From positions 62,001-126,000 of the forward strand of contig NZ_LQPS01000032.1 of assembly GCF_002101885.1 (NCBI RefSeq): 64,000 nt of DNA, in the 5' to 3' direction. Source of the stretch: Mycolicibacter senuensis. GTDB taxonomy: Bacteria; Actinomycetota; Actinomycetes; Mycobacteriales; Mycobacteriaceae. Numbering within the stretch: position 1 is the first letter of the stretch; every line of letters begins with the position of its first letter. Shown here piece by piece: positions 47,066-56,611 of the stretch. A program made the position numbers and the translations under genes. Below the pieces are notes generated by a model, which saw only the letters and a list, made by a program, of their open reading frames with translations, did no database searches and was not told the DNA's origin.

Positions 47066-48412
47066 ATGACCATCGCCTTGACCCTGGGCAGCGTGCTGGC
47101 GTTCGTAATCCTCACGCTGGGCACCGCGATATTCGTCGCCGCCGAGTTCTCCCTGACCACCCTGGAACGCAGCGCGGTGGAGGCCAACGCCCGCCGCGGC
47201 GGGCGTCGCGACGGCTATATCCGAGAAGCCCACCGCACGTTGTCGTTCCAGCTCTCCGGCGCCCAGTTGGGTATCTCGATCACCACGCTGGCCACCGGTT
47301 ACCTGGCCGAGCCGGTGCTGGCCCGGTGGCTGCGTCCCCCGCTGGCCGCGCTGGGGCTGTCCGAGGCGGCCGCCGCCGGGGTGGCCCTGGCCCTGGCCCT
47401 GGTCATCGCCACCTCGCTGTCGATGGTCTTCGGCGAGCTGGTGCCCAAGAACCTGGCGGTGGCGCGCCCACTGCAGACCGCCCGGGTGGCCGCCTGGCCG
47501 CAGCTGATGTTCTCCCGCCTGTTCACCGTCGCGATCAAGGCGACCAACGGGACGGCGAACCTGATCCTCAAGCGGCTCGGCATCGAGCCCGCCGATCGGC
47601 TGACCTCGGCCCGTTCCCCGCGGGAGCTGGCTTCGCTGGTGCGCAATTCGGCGCGCAGCGGCGCACTCGATCCCAGTACCGCAACGCTGGTCGAGGGTTC
47701 ACTGCGATTCGGCGCCCTGACCGCCGCGGAGCTGATGACACCGCGTTCGAAGATCGTCAGCCTGCAGGCCGGCGACACCGTCGCCGACCTGGCCGCCGCG
47801 GCCATCGACACCGGCTTTTCCCGGTTCCCGGTGGTCGCCGGCGACCTGGACGCCCCGGTCGGCATCGTCCACGTCAAACAGGTGTTCGCGGTGGCGGTCG
47901 CCGATCGGGCGACCACCCCGGTCACCACCGTCGCCGAACCGGTGGCGGTGGTGCCCTCCACGCTCGACGGCGACGCGGTGATGGAGCAGATCCGGACCAA
48001 CGGCCTGCAAGCGGCCCTGGTCGTCGACGAGTACGGCGGCACCGCGGGCATGGTCACGATGGAGGATCTGATCGAGGAGATCGTCGGCGACGTCCGCGAC
48101 GAGCACGACGACGCCACACCGCACGTGGTGGCGGCCGGCGGTGGCTGGCAGGTGTCGGGGCTGCTGCGCATCGACGAGGTGGCCGCGGCGACCGGTTACC
48201 GGGCGCCGGAGGGCTCCTACGAGACCATCGGCGGGCTGGTGCTCCAAGAGCTCGGCCACATCCCGGCGGCGGGCGAAACCGTCGAACTGACCGCGTTCGA
48301 CCCCGACCAGCTGTCCGCGCCCCCGCCGCGCTGGCTGGCCCGGGTGGTCCGGATGGACGGCCGGCGCATCGACCTGCTGGTGCTCACCCAACTGGGGGCG
48401 GGCGATGGCTGA
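47066..48412 (+). CDS. CNNM/CorC-type CBS-domain membrane protein
   Basis: A 448-residue protein of the hemolysin-C/CNNM family, linked with Mg2+/Co2+ efflux. Domain order: DUF21 transmembrane domain (about 1-190, [54 protein letters not shown]), a CBS pair (about 215-335, [38 protein letters not shown]) and a CorC_HlyC domain (about 350-435, [31 protein letters not shown]). The ATG at 47066 starts 22 bases after the guaB1 stop. It overlaps the next gene by eight bases. Agrees with remembered Rv1842c. Confidence 0.9.
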   Translation: MTIALTLGSVLAFVILTLGTAIFVAAEFSLTTLERSAVEANARRGGRRDGYIREAHRTLSFQLSGAQLGISITTLATGYLAEPVLARWLRPPLAALGLSEAAAAGVALALALVIATSLSMVFGELVPKNLAVARPLQTARVAAWPQLMFSRLFTVAIKATNGTANLILKRLGIEPADRLTSARSPRELASLVRNSARSGALDPSTATLVEGSLRFGALTAAELMTPRSKIVSLQAGDTVADLAAAAIDTGFSRFPVVAGDLDAPVGIVHVKQVFAVAVADRATTPVTTVAEPVAVVPSTLDGDAVMEQIRTNGLQAALVVDEYGGTAGMVTMEDLIEEIVGDVRDEHDDATPHVVAAGGGWQVSGLLRIDEVAAATGYRAPEGSYETIGGLVLQELGHIPAAGETVELTAFDPDQLSAPPPRWLARVVRMDGRRIDLLVLTQLGAGDG

Positions 48413-49481
48413 CCTGCTCAACTCCGTGTTGACCGTGCTGCTGATCGCGGCGAACGCCTTCTTCGTCGGCGCCGAGTTCTCGCTGATATCGGCGCGGCGC
48501 GACCGGCTCGAGGCGCTGGCCGAACAGGGCAGGCAAAGCGCGGTCACGGTGATCCGGGCCGGCGAACAGCTGTCGTTGATGCTGGCCGGAGCGCAATTGG
48601 GGATCACGGTGTGCTCGATCCTGCTCGGCCGCATCGGTGAACCTGCCGTCGCCGACCTGCTGGAGTATCCGTTCCGGCTGATGGGCATTCCCGACGCGCT
48701 GCTGCACACCGTGGCATTCATCGTCGCGTTGACGATCGTGGTGACGCTGCATGTGCTGTTCGGCGAGATGGTGCCCAAGAACATCGCCTTGGCAGGTCCG
48801 GAGACCGCGGCGATGCTGCTGATCCCGCCGTACCTGGTCTACATGGCGGCCGCCCGGCCGTTCATCGCCTTCTACAACTGGTGCGCCAACCTCGTCCTGC
48901 GGGCCGTGCGGGTGCAGCCCAAGGATGAGCTGGAGATCACGGTGTCCACCGTCGAGCTCAGCGAGATGATCGCCGAATCGGTCTCGGCGGGACTGCTCGA
49001 CCTCGAGGAGTACACCCGGTTGACCCGCGCCCTGCAGATCCGCAACCGGACCGTCGCCGACGTGGCGCTGCCGGTCGGCGACATCCGCGCCGTCCCGGCC
49101 GCAGCGCCCGGGCGCGGCCCCAGCGTGGCGGCCATCGACAGGGCGCTTGCTCAGACCGGTTATTCCCGGTACCCCGTCGTCGACCAGGGCCAATACGTCG
49201 GCTATCTGCACATCAAGGACGTCCTGCCGCTCAGTGCGAGTGCCGGGGCGGCCCCCGGCGGCGACGGCGCAGCCGCCGTGGTCGATATCGGCGTGGTACG
49301 ACCGCTGCCCCGCGTTCCCGCATCGCTACCGCTGGCCGACGCCTTGACCCGGCTGCGGCGGACCAACAGCCATCTGGCCCTCGCGGTGGCCCCGGACGGC
49401 GCCGTGGTGGCCATGGTGGCCCTCGAGGACCTCGTCCAGGACGTCGTGGGAACCGTCCGTGACGGCACACATCATGTTTGA
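48405..49481 (+). CDS. CNNM-type CBS-domain membrane protein, short form
   Basis: A 358-residue relative of the preceding protein. DUF21 domain (about 1-185; [58 protein letters not shown]) and a CBS pair (about 205-350; [43 protein letters not shown]). The CorC_HlyC domain is absent; the protein ends straight after the CBS pair. The start overlaps the upstream gene by eight bases, so the two may be translated together and act as a heteromer. Agrees with remembered Rv1841c (345 residues). Confidence 0.9.
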   Translation: MADLLNSVLTVLLIAANAFFVGAEFSLISARRDRLEALAEQGRQSAVTVIRAGEQLSLMLAGAQLGITVCSILLGRIGEPAVADLLEYPFRLMGIPDALLHTVAFIVALTIVVTLHVLFGEMVPKNIALAGPETAAMLLIPPYLVYMAAARPFIAFYNWCANLVLRAVRVQPKDELEITVSTVELSEMIAESVSAGLLDLEEYTRLTRALQIRNRTVADVALPVGDIRAVPAAAPGRGPSVAAIDRALAQTGYSRYPVVDQGQYVGYLHIKDVLPLSASAGAAPGGDGAAAVVDIGVVRPLPRVPASLPLADALTRLRRTNSHLALAVAPDGAVVAMVALEDLVQDVVGTVRDGTHHV

Positions 49482-50364
49482 CCTGGTCGAATCGGCTCTG
49501 GACACCGAGCACTGGCAGGCCCGCGCGCAGACCTACCGCCGGCGCCTGGACAGCTTCCTGGCGCCACGGTTGCGCCGGATCGCCGCCGGTGACCCGGTCC
49601 CGAAGTTCCTGTTCAGCTACTACAGCCTGCGTCCGCGACAGCTGCGCGGCTGGCATCCCGGCTTCGGTGTCGCGCTGACCGGGGCGGCGGCGCTGCGCGA
49701 CTACCGCGGCCGCCGGGGGTACACCGTCACGGCCGGCCGCGTCGGTGTGGCCGACGACTTCGTGCGTGAGCGCGCCGGCACCGTGACGTTCATCGCCCGG
49801 CTGCTGCGGGCCACCGCCGCCCGCCCGGCCCGGCTCAACTGTTTCGGGCTACACGAGTGGGCGATGGTGTATCGCAGCCCGGCAGGCCAACCCGTCCGGC
49901 ACGGGCACGTTCCGCTGCGCCTCAGGGCACCCGAGGTGGAACGAGTTGTCGAGTCAATGCCGTTGCGCTGCACGCACTTCGACGCCTTCCGGTTCTTCAC
50001 CCCGGCGGCGGCACCGCGCAACGACGGGATGCCCCGGCGGGCCACCCAAACCGATTGGGAGCAGCCGGGTTGCCTGCACGCCAACATGGACCTCTACAAG
50101 TGGTGCTACAAGCTGGGGCCGCTGATCGAGTCCGAGTTGCTGCTGGAGTGCCTGCAATTGGCGGCCGCCGCCCGCGAGATCGACATGCGAGCGAGCCCGT
50201 ATGACTTGAGCGGCTACGGGTATGAGCCGATTTGCATCGAAAACCCCGTCGGCCGTGCAGAATACGTCCGTTGCCAGACCGAGGTCTCGCAGCACGCCGC
50301 GCCGCTGCGTGACGCCGTGCTCGAGCGGTGCGAGCGGTTGTCGGCAGTCGCCGGATGCGGATAG
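49474..50364 (+). CDS. 3-methyladenine-glycosylase-annotated actinobacterial protein
   Basis: A 296-residue cytoplasmic protein recognised only by likeness to actinobacterial proteins that carry the label 3-methyladenine DNA glycosylase; I see no helix-hairpin-helix or AAG motif supporting that activity. Visible blocks are PKFLFSYYSLRPRQLRGWHPG, LNCFGLHEWAMVYR, HTHFDAFRFFTP-like CTHFDAFRFFTP, QPGCLHANMDLYKWCYKLGP and the end YDLSGYGYEPICIENP. The many conserved His, Asp, Cys and Tyr hint at an enzyme. The ATG at 49474 overlaps the previous gene by eight bases; a GTG at 49459 is possible. Confidence 0.7.
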   Translation: MFDLVESALDTEHWQARAQTYRRRLDSFLAPRLRRIAAGDPVPKFLFSYYSLRPRQLRGWHPGFGVALTGAAALRDYRGRRGYTVTAGRVGVADDFVRERAGTVTFIARLLRATAARPARLNCFGLHEWAMVYRSPAGQPVRHGHVPLRLRAPEVERVVESMPLRCTHFDAFRFFTPAAAPRNDGMPRRATQTDWEQPGCLHANMDLYKWCYKLGPLIESELLLECLQLAAAAREIDMRASPYDLSGYGYEPICIENPVGRAEYVRCQTEVSQHAAPLRDAVLERCERLSAVAGCG

Positions 50365-50413
50365 CAGCGCTGTCGGCCGGTAAGGTGGTGGATTGGCTAC
50401 GAGGGAGGAAACC

Positions 50414-52669
50414 ATGACGGACCGGGTGCCGGTTGGCGATCTGCGGGTGGCGCGTCAGCTCTACGACTTCATCACCGACGAAGCGCTGCCGGGGACCGGT
50501 CTGGACCCGGACAGCTTCTGGGCGGGCGTGGACAAGGTCGTCACCGATCTGACGCCGAAAAACCAGGAACTGCTGGCGCGCCGTGACGAGCTGCAGGCAC
50601 AGATCGACAAGTGGCACCGGCACCGGGTCATCGAGCCGTTGGACACCGAGGCCTACCGGGCCTTCCTCATCGAGATCGGCTACCTGCTGCCCGAACCGGA
50701 CGACTTCACCGTCACCACCGCGGGCGTCGACGACGAGATCGCCGTGCAGGCCGGCCCGCAGTTGGTGGTGCCGGTGCTCAACGCCCGGTTCGCACTCAAC
50801 GCCGCCAACGCCCGCTGGGGCTCGTTGTACGACGCGCTGTACGGCACCGACGTGATCAGCGAGGACGACGGCGCGACCAAGACGCCCGCCGGAGCAAGCA
50901 GCGGATACAACCAGGTGCGCGGTGACAAGGTCATCGCTTATGCCCGCAAGTTCCTCGATGAGTCCGTGCCGCTGGCCAACGGCGCGTGGACCGAGGTCAA
51001 GAGCTTTGCGGTGAACGACGGCGGGCTGGTGATCACCCTGGCCGACGGCCTAGAGACCACCGTCGCGACACCCGCGGAGTTCGTCGGCTACCTCGGGGAC
51101 GCCGAGGCTCCGTCGTCGGTGCTGCTGGCTCACCACGGGCTGCACATCGAGATCCTGATCGACCCGACGTCGCCGATCGGGGCGACCGATGCCGCCGGCA
51201 TCAAAGACGTGGTGCTCGAGTCTGCGGTCACCACGATCATGGACTTCGAGGACTCGGTTGCCGCGGTCGACGCCGAGGACAAGGTGCTCGGTTACCGCAA
51301 CTGGTTGGGGCTGAACCGCGGGGATCTGGCCGAAGAGGTCAGCAAGGACGGCAAGACGTTCACCCGCACGCTGCACGCCGACCGCGAGTTCACCGCTGCC
51401 GCATCCGAGGCCGCGGACTCCGAAGGCGGCGCCACTGTCACCCTGCCGGGCCGCAGCCTGATGTTCGTCCGCAACGTGGGTCACCTGATGACCAACGACG
51501 CCATCGTCTTCGACGCAGAGGGCACGGACGGCGCCGAGGGCACCGAAGGCCGAGAGGTGTTCGAGGGCATCCAAGATGCGCTGTTCACCGGCCTGATCGC
51601 CATGCACGGGCTGACGGCCTCCGACGACAACGGCCCGCTGCGCAACAGCCGGACCGGATCGATCTACATCGTCAAACCGAAGATGCACGGACCCGACGAG
51701 GTGGCGTTCACCGCCGAATTGTTCAGCCGGGTCGAAGACGTTCTGGGCCTGCCGCACGCCACCCTCAAGATCGGCATCATGGACGAGGAGCGCCGCACCA
51801 CCGTCAACCTGCGGGCGTGCATCAAGGCGGCCGCCGACCGGGTGGTGTTCATCAACACCGGCTTCCTGGACCGCACCGGAGACGAGATCCACACCTCGAT
51901 GGAGGCCGGGCCGATGGTGCGCAAGGCCACCATGAAGTCGCAGCCGTGGATCCTGGCCTACGAGGACAACAACGTCGACGCGGGCCTGGCCACCGGTCTG
52001 ACCGGCCACGCCCAGATCGGCAAGGGCATGTGGGCGATGACCGAACTGATGGCCGACATGGTCGAACAGAAGATCGCGCACCCACGCGCGGGCGCCAGCA
52101 CCGCCTGGGTGCCGTCGCCGACCGCCGCCACCCTGCACGCGATGCACTACCACCAGGTGGACGTGTTCGAGGTGCAGCAGGAGTTGGCCGGAAACCGCCG
52201 CGCGACAATCGATCAGCTGCTGACCATCCCGCTCTCGCAGGGCCTCGCCTGGGCCCCCGACGAGATCCGCGAGGAGGTCGACAACAACTGCCAGTCGATT
52301 CTCGGCTACGTCGTTCGCTGGATCTCGCAGGGCGTGGGCTGTTCGAAGGTGCCTGACATCCACGATGTGGCGCTGATGGAAGACCGTGCGACACTGCGGA
52401 TCTCATCACAGCTGCTGGCGAACTGGCTCCGGCACGGGGTGATCACCGCTGACGACGTGCAATCCAGCCTGGAACGGATGGCCCCGGCCGTGGACCGGCA
52501 GAACGCGGGCGACGCGAGTTACCTGCCGATGGCCCCGGATTTCGACGACAGCATCGCGTTCGCGGCGGCGCGTGAACTGATCCTGTCCGGGACCACCCAG
52601 CCAAACGGCTACACCGAGCCGATCCTGCACCGGCGCCGACGCGAGTTCAAAGCCCGCGCCGGGCTCTGA
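50414..52669 (+). CDS. glcB: Malate synthase G
   Basis: A 751-residue enzyme that condenses glyoxylate and acetyl-CoA to malate in the glyoxylate shunt. N-terminus [18 protein letters not shown] is nearly the M. tuberculosis GlcB start from memory (741 residues). Key blocks: [52 protein letters not shown] with the catalytic Arg region before it, [17 protein letters not shown] and [36 protein letters not shown] near the C-terminus is also typical. An extra Ala/Asp/Glu-rich stretch (about 340-385) accounts for its greater length. The ATG at 50414 follows GAGGAAACC. Confidence 0.97.
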   Translation: MTDRVPVGDLRVARQLYDFITDEALPGTGLDPDSFWAGVDKVVTDLTPKNQELLARRDELQAQIDKWHRHRVIEPLDTEAYRAFLIEIGYLLPEPDDFTVTTAGVDDEIAVQAGPQLVVPVLNARFALNAANARWGSLYDALYGTDVISEDDGATKTPAGASSGYNQVRGDKVIAYARKFLDESVPLANGAWTEVKSFAVNDGGLVITLADGLETTVATPAEFVGYLGDAEAPSSVLLAHHGLHIEILIDPTSPIGATDAAGIKDVVLESAVTTIMDFEDSVAAVDAEDKVLGYRNWLGLNRGDLAEEVSKDGKTFTRTLHADREFTAAASEAADSEGGATVTLPGRSLMFVRNVGHLMTNDAIVFDAEGTDGAEGTEGREVFEGIQDALFTGLIAMHGLTASDDNGPLRNSRTGSIYIVKPKMHGPDEVAFTAELFSRVEDVLGLPHATLKIGIMDEERRTTVNLRACIKAAADRVVFINTGFLDRTGDEIHTSMEAGPMVRKATMKSQPWILAYEDNNVDAGLATGLTGHAQIGKGMWAMTELMADMVEQKIAHPRAGASTAWVPSPTAATLHAMHYHQVDVFEVQQELAGNRRATIDQLLTIPLSQGLAWAPDEIREEVDNNCQSILGYVVRWISQGVGCSKVPDIHDVALMEDRATLRISSQLLANWLRHGVITADDVQSSLERMAPAVDRQNAGDASYLPMAPDFDDSIAFAAARELILSGTTQPNGYTEPILHRRRREFKARAGL

Positions 52670-52738
52670 GCCCCACGCGGATTCGAGTGGAATTGACCGT
52701 GGCCGGAGAGCCGACCAGGCGGAGAGGACGCATCCACC

Positions 52739-54811
52739 GTGGGTAGGCACAGTTTCCCCGGCCCCGACGATTTCGACGACGAGCCGCTCGAATCCGACGA
52801 CGGCCCGGAGACCGCAGCACCCGATCCGTTCGGGTTCGGCGATCCGGACGACGACGAGTACGTCGACGACTATCAGGACGCCTTCTACGAGGAGCCGGTC
52901 GACAGCGATGCGGGATACGACGCGGACCCGGCCCAGTACATGCGGCGCGGCGGCGGCGGTGAGGGTGAAACGCGTTATCGTACCGGGCCTTTCGGCGCGT
53001 CCGGAATGTTGCCGAGTGAGTCCTTTCCGGACCGGGGGGCCGATCGGGAGGAGCCGCGCCGCGGTCGGCGCGACCTGGACCGGTGGCGACGGCATCGCAA
53101 CGATGCCGGCCGGCGCGGTGTCAGCGTCGGGGTGATCGCCGCACTGGTTGCCGTGATCGTCGTGGTGGGCACCGTGATCCTGTGGCGGTTCTTCGGCAAC
53201 TCGTTGTCGCATCGATCGGCCGTCGCCGCCGGCAACTGCGCCCACGGCGATCTGACGGTCGCCGTGGTGGCGGACCCGTCGATCGCCGATCATGTGCAAG
53301 GTTTCGCCGACCGGTTCAACAAGACCGCCAAGCCGGTGGGTGACCGCTGCGTGTCGGTACAGGTCAAGCCGGCGGAGTCCGATGCCGTGGTCGGTGGTTT
53401 CATCGGCGATTGGCCGGCACAGCTGGGCCAGCGCCCGGCGCTGTGGATTCCGGGCAGTTCGATCTCGGCGGCCCGGCTGCAGGCCTCCGCGGGCCAGGAA
53501 ACGGTCAGCGACAGTCGGTCGCTGGTCACCTCGCCGGTGCTGCTGGCGGTCCGGCCCCAGCTCAAGTCCGCCCTGCAGCACCAGAGTTGGGCGAGCCTGC
53601 CGGAACTGCAGACCGACCCTGACGGTCTGGGCCGACTCGGCCTCGCCGGTTGGGGGCAACTCCGGCTGGCGCTGCCGATCGGCGGTAACGGCGATGCCGC
53701 GTTCCTGGCCGGTGAGGCGGTGGCATCGGCCGCCGCCCCGAAAGACGCCCCTGCCACCGACGGAACCGGGGCGGTCCACCGGCTGGCCGGCGCACAGCCT
53801 CACCTCGCCGACAACTCACTTGCCGAGGCGATGAACGTACTGCTGCGCCAAGGCGATCCGGCGGCTGCACCGGTGCACGCGGTGGTGACCACCGAGCAGC
53901 AACTGTTCACCCGTGGACAATCGCTGTCGGACCCGGCGAGCACCCTCGGATCCTGGTTGCCGCCGGGGCCGGTGCCGGTCGCCGACTACCCGACCGTGTT
54001 GTTGGCCGGCTCCTGGCTTTCCCAGGAACAGGTCAGCGCCGCCAGCGAATTCGCGCGATTCGCCCGCAAGCCGGATCAGCTCGCGGATCTGGCCAAGGCC
54101 GGGTTCCGCGTCGAAGGCGTCGCACCACCGAGCAGCGATGTGACCGGCTTCCCTGCGCTGCCGGACACCTTGTCGGTCGGCGACGACGCGATGCGGGCCA
54201 CCCTCGCCAATGCGCTCACCACGCTGCCGGGCACGTCGGCGGTGACGATCATGCTCGACGAGTCCATGACGACCGAGGAAGGCGGCAAAACCCGGCTGGC
54301 CCATGTGATCGCGGCCCTGGATCAACGGATCAGGGCGTTGCCGCCGAGCGCCGTCGTGGGCCTGTGGACCTTCGACGGTGTGGAGGGCCGCAGCGTGGTC
54401 CCGTCCGGCCCGCTGGACGAGCCGGTGAACGCCGGAACCCGCTCGGAGACGCTGACCAGGGAACTCGATGCGCTCAGTTCGACATCGGGCGGTGCGGTGT
54501 CCTTCACCACGCTGCGCCTGGTCTACAACCAGGTGTTGGCCAATTACCACCCCGGACAGAGCAACTCGGTACTGGTCATCACCGCGGGACCGCACACCGA
54601 CCGGACCCTGGACGGTCCCGGATTGCAGGACTTCATCCGGGCCAACACCGACCCCGAGCGCCCGGTCGCCGTCAACGTCATCGACTTCGGCGGCGACGCC
54701 GACCGGGCGGTCTGGCAGGCGGTGGCTCAGCTGTCGGGCGGCACGTATCAGAACCTGAGCGGGGCGAACACCCCGGAACTGGCCGGCACGCTGAACACCC
54801 TGCTGGGCTGA
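52739..54811 (+). CDS. Membrane-anchored VWA-domain protein
   Basis: A 690-residue protein. A very acidic N-terminal cytoplasmic region (about 1-125, DDFDDEPLESDDGPE) ends with a basic patch and one transmembrane helix (about 133-155, VIAALVAVIVVVGTVILW). The extracellular part has a solute-binding-like domain (about 165-445) and a von Willebrand factor A domain (about 490-690) with the metal-site start VTIMLDESMTTEEGG and VIDFGGDADRAVW. The GTG at 52739 fits the remembered Rv1836c (677 residues), also next to glcB. The role is unknown; VWA proteins often hold complexes together in the envelope. Confidence 0.85.
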   Translation: MGRHSFPGPDDFDDEPLESDDGPETAAPDPFGFGDPDDDEYVDDYQDAFYEEPVDSDAGYDADPAQYMRRGGGGEGETRYRTGPFGASGMLPSESFPDRGADREEPRRGRRDLDRWRRHRNDAGRRGVSVGVIAALVAVIVVVGTVILWRFFGNSLSHRSAVAAGNCAHGDLTVAVVADPSIADHVQGFADRFNKTAKPVGDRCVSVQVKPAESDAVVGGFIGDWPAQLGQRPALWIPGSSISAARLQASAGQETVSDSRSLVTSPVLLAVRPQLKSALQHQSWASLPELQTDPDGLGRLGLAGWGQLRLALPIGGNGDAAFLAGEAVASAAAPKDAPATDGTGAVHRLAGAQPHLADNSLAEAMNVLLRQGDPAAAPVHAVVTTEQQLFTRGQSLSDPASTLGSWLPPGPVPVADYPTVLLAGSWLSQEQVSAASEFARFARKPDQLADLAKAGFRVEGVAPPSSDVTGFPALPDTLSVGDDAMRATLANALTTLPGTSAVTIMLDESMTTEEGGKTRLAHVIAALDQRIRALPPSAVVGLWTFDGVEGRSVVPSGPLDEPVNAGTRSETLTRELDALSSTSGGAVSFTTLRLVYNQVLANYHPGQSNSVLVITAGPHTDRTLDGPGLQDFIRANTDPERPVAVNVIDFGGDADRAVWQAVAQLSGGTYQNLSGANTPELAGTLNTLLG

Positions 54812-54822
54812 CGCGCCAGCCG

Positions 54823-56394
54823 CTAGCCGCCCAGCATGTCGAGGATCTGCTGCGGGATGACCTCCACCAGCTGGGTGATCATGCCACCGAACGAGCCGAC
54901 GCTGATGTCGGCCAGGTCGCCCAGGCCCAGGCCGTTGAGCAGGTCGGCCAGGTTCAGATCCGTCAGGTCGCCGACCAGGTTGCCGAGGTTCAGCGGCAGG
55001 TCATCGAGGCCGAGACCACTGACCAGGCCACCCAAGTCCAAGCCGTTGAGCAGGCCGGTGATGTCGAGGCCGCCGAGGCCCAGCCCGCCCAGCAGTTCAC
55101 TCAGCGACAGCTCCCCGGTGGAGTCGGCGAAGCCCAGGGCGCTCAGGATGCCGCCGATGGTCAGGTCACCGGTCGGTAGCGAGACGCCCAGCGCGGTCAG
55201 CAGTGAGCTGACCGTCTCGTCGATGCTCTGGCCACCCAGCAGGTCGCCGAAGGTTACGGCGTTCAGCGCCTCCTCGAGGCCACCACCGGTCAAGACGTCC
55301 AACACGTCGGGTAGCAGGATGCCCAGTAGCGGCCCGAGAACCGACGAGATGATGTCGCTGAGCACATCCGTGACAGGCCCGAGCAGGCCGAGGTCCGACA
55401 GCAGGCTGCCCAGCGACGAGTCGACCAGGTCGCCGAAGCCGAGAGTGGTCAGCAGCTCGCCCAGCCCGAGATTGATCGTGGTGTCGAGCCCGAACGCACC
55501 CAGCACGTCCTCGAGGCTCAGACTGTTGAGATCGACGTCGGTGTCCAGGCCCAGGCCGCTGAGGATGTCGGTCAGGCCGAGGCTGCCGAGGCCGAGGCCG
55601 CCCAGCCCCAGGAAGCTCAGCAAAGCACCCAGATCGGTGATCCCGCTGCCGGCTTGCAGCAGGTCACCCAGCCCGTCGTCGCTGATGCCCAGCGCACTGA
55701 GCAGGCCGCCCAGCGTCAGGTCGCCCAGCCCGAGCTGATCGATCAGGTTCTGCAGATCCAGGTTGGACAGGTCCAGGTTTCCCAGCCCCAGCGCATCCAG
55801 AAGCTGCGTCAGGTTGAGGTTCACCTCCAGGTTCTGCACCGGGGCGAGTACGCCGTTGAGCACCGGGATGTTGATGATTCCGCCGAGCAGGCTGACGTTC
55901 TCCGCGCCGTTGAGGTAGGCGTCGGCGATGGTGGCCGGGGCGTTGAACAGACCGGAGAAGTCCCCGCCGGCCATCTGGGCCGCGGCGTCGCTGATCGCCT
56001 GGGAGGTCAGTGCCTGCGCGCCCATGCTGGCGATCGCCAGTTCCAGCCCGGGCGGCAGCTGCACCGAGACCGACGCCGGCAGCTCGGAGATATCGGTGGT
56101 GACGGTCGGCGTGATGCTGGTGAACGCGGAGATCACGCCGAACGGGTCGGTGAACAGCTTGCCGACGACGGCGGTGATCGCCGACCAGTCGGCGTTGGCG
56201 TTGATGTCGGCCAGGTTCGCGGTGGTGTTGGTGAACAGGTCCGACCACGCGTTGTTCAACTGCACCGCGTGAGACTGCGCACCGGCCGCGGGCAGCGGCG
56301 GCGTCACCGGGCTGACCGGCGCAACCGCGATGAGGCCGGCGCCCGCAACGGCGATGCCGGCGGTGAGGTAGGGACGAAGCGCGAGCTGCTGCAT
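54823..56394 (-). CDS. Secreted Leu/Gly/Asp-rich repeat protein
   Basis: A 523-residue protein with a signal peptide (LRPYLTAGIAVAGAGLIAVAPV, cleavage probably near PLPAAGA). An N-terminal folded part (about 40-190) is followed by about 330 residues of imperfect repeats built on the pattern L-x-x-L-G-L-G-D/N-L, such as LGLGNLDLSNLDLQNL and LGLGDLTLGGLLSALG. A C-terminal helix (VEVIPQQILDMLGG) closes it. This pattern is like mycobacterial proteins labelled PE_PGRS-like or porin GjpA-like; I cannot confirm either role, and no PE domain is present. AAGGAGAG precedes the ATG. Downstream of gcvB on the same strand. Confidence 0.8.
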   Translation of the reverse strand: MQQLALRPYLTAGIAVAGAGLIAVAPVSPVTPPLPAAGAQSHAVQLNNAWSDLFTNTTANLADINANADWSAITAVVGKLFTDPFGVISAFTSITPTVTTDISELPASVSVQLPPGLELAIASMGAQALTSQAISDAAAQMAGGDFSGLFNAPATIADAYLNGAENVSLLGGIINIPVLNGVLAPVQNLEVNLNLTQLLDALGLGNLDLSNLDLQNLIDQLGLGDLTLGGLLSALGISDDGLGDLLQAGSGITDLGALLSFLGLGGLGLGSLGLTDILSGLGLDTDVDLNSLSLEDVLGAFGLDTTINLGLGELLTTLGFGDLVDSSLGSLLSDLGLLGPVTDVLSDIISSVLGPLLGILLPDVLDVLTGGGLEEALNAVTFGDLLGGQSIDETVSSLLTALGVSLPTGDLTIGGILSALGFADSTGELSLSELLGGLGLGGLDITGLLNGLDLGGLVSGLGLDDLPLNLGNLVGDLTDLNLADLLNGLGLGDLADISVGSFGGMITQLVEVIPQQILDMLGG

Positions 56395-56519
56395 GATCTC
56401 TCCTTCTGTGATTCACATCACCATTCAGGGTGAGATCAGCGTAATCCTCTTTTCGGTCATAGATGAGATTTTCCTGATTATTTATCATCCACGCTTGTAG
56501 CGCGGTGACGATATCGATA
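56395..56519. promoter_or_regulatory. AT-rich leader of the Leu/Gly repeat protein gene
   Basis: About 125 bases between the gcvB terminator hairpin and the repeat-protein ATG. It is the most AT-rich stretch in this part (for example GATTATTTATCATCC around 56475-56490), so a promoter is likely. No other feature is visible. Confidence 0.45.
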
Positions 56520-56550
56520 AACTTTGCGCCCTTCTTACGGCGCAAAAGTT
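56520..56550 (-). terminator. Hairpin after gcvB
   Basis: AACTTTGCGCC (56520-56530) pairs with GGCGCAAAAGTT (56539-56550) with one bulged base. On the minus strand it lies 62 bases after the gcvB stop and before the repeat-protein gene. No T run follows, so it is a likely but weak terminator. Confidence 0.55.
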
Positions 56551-56611
56551 CACTAATACGGCGAAGAGTCCGCGATTACGGCGGCGAGTATGCGAGTCAC
56601 TGGGCTTGGGC

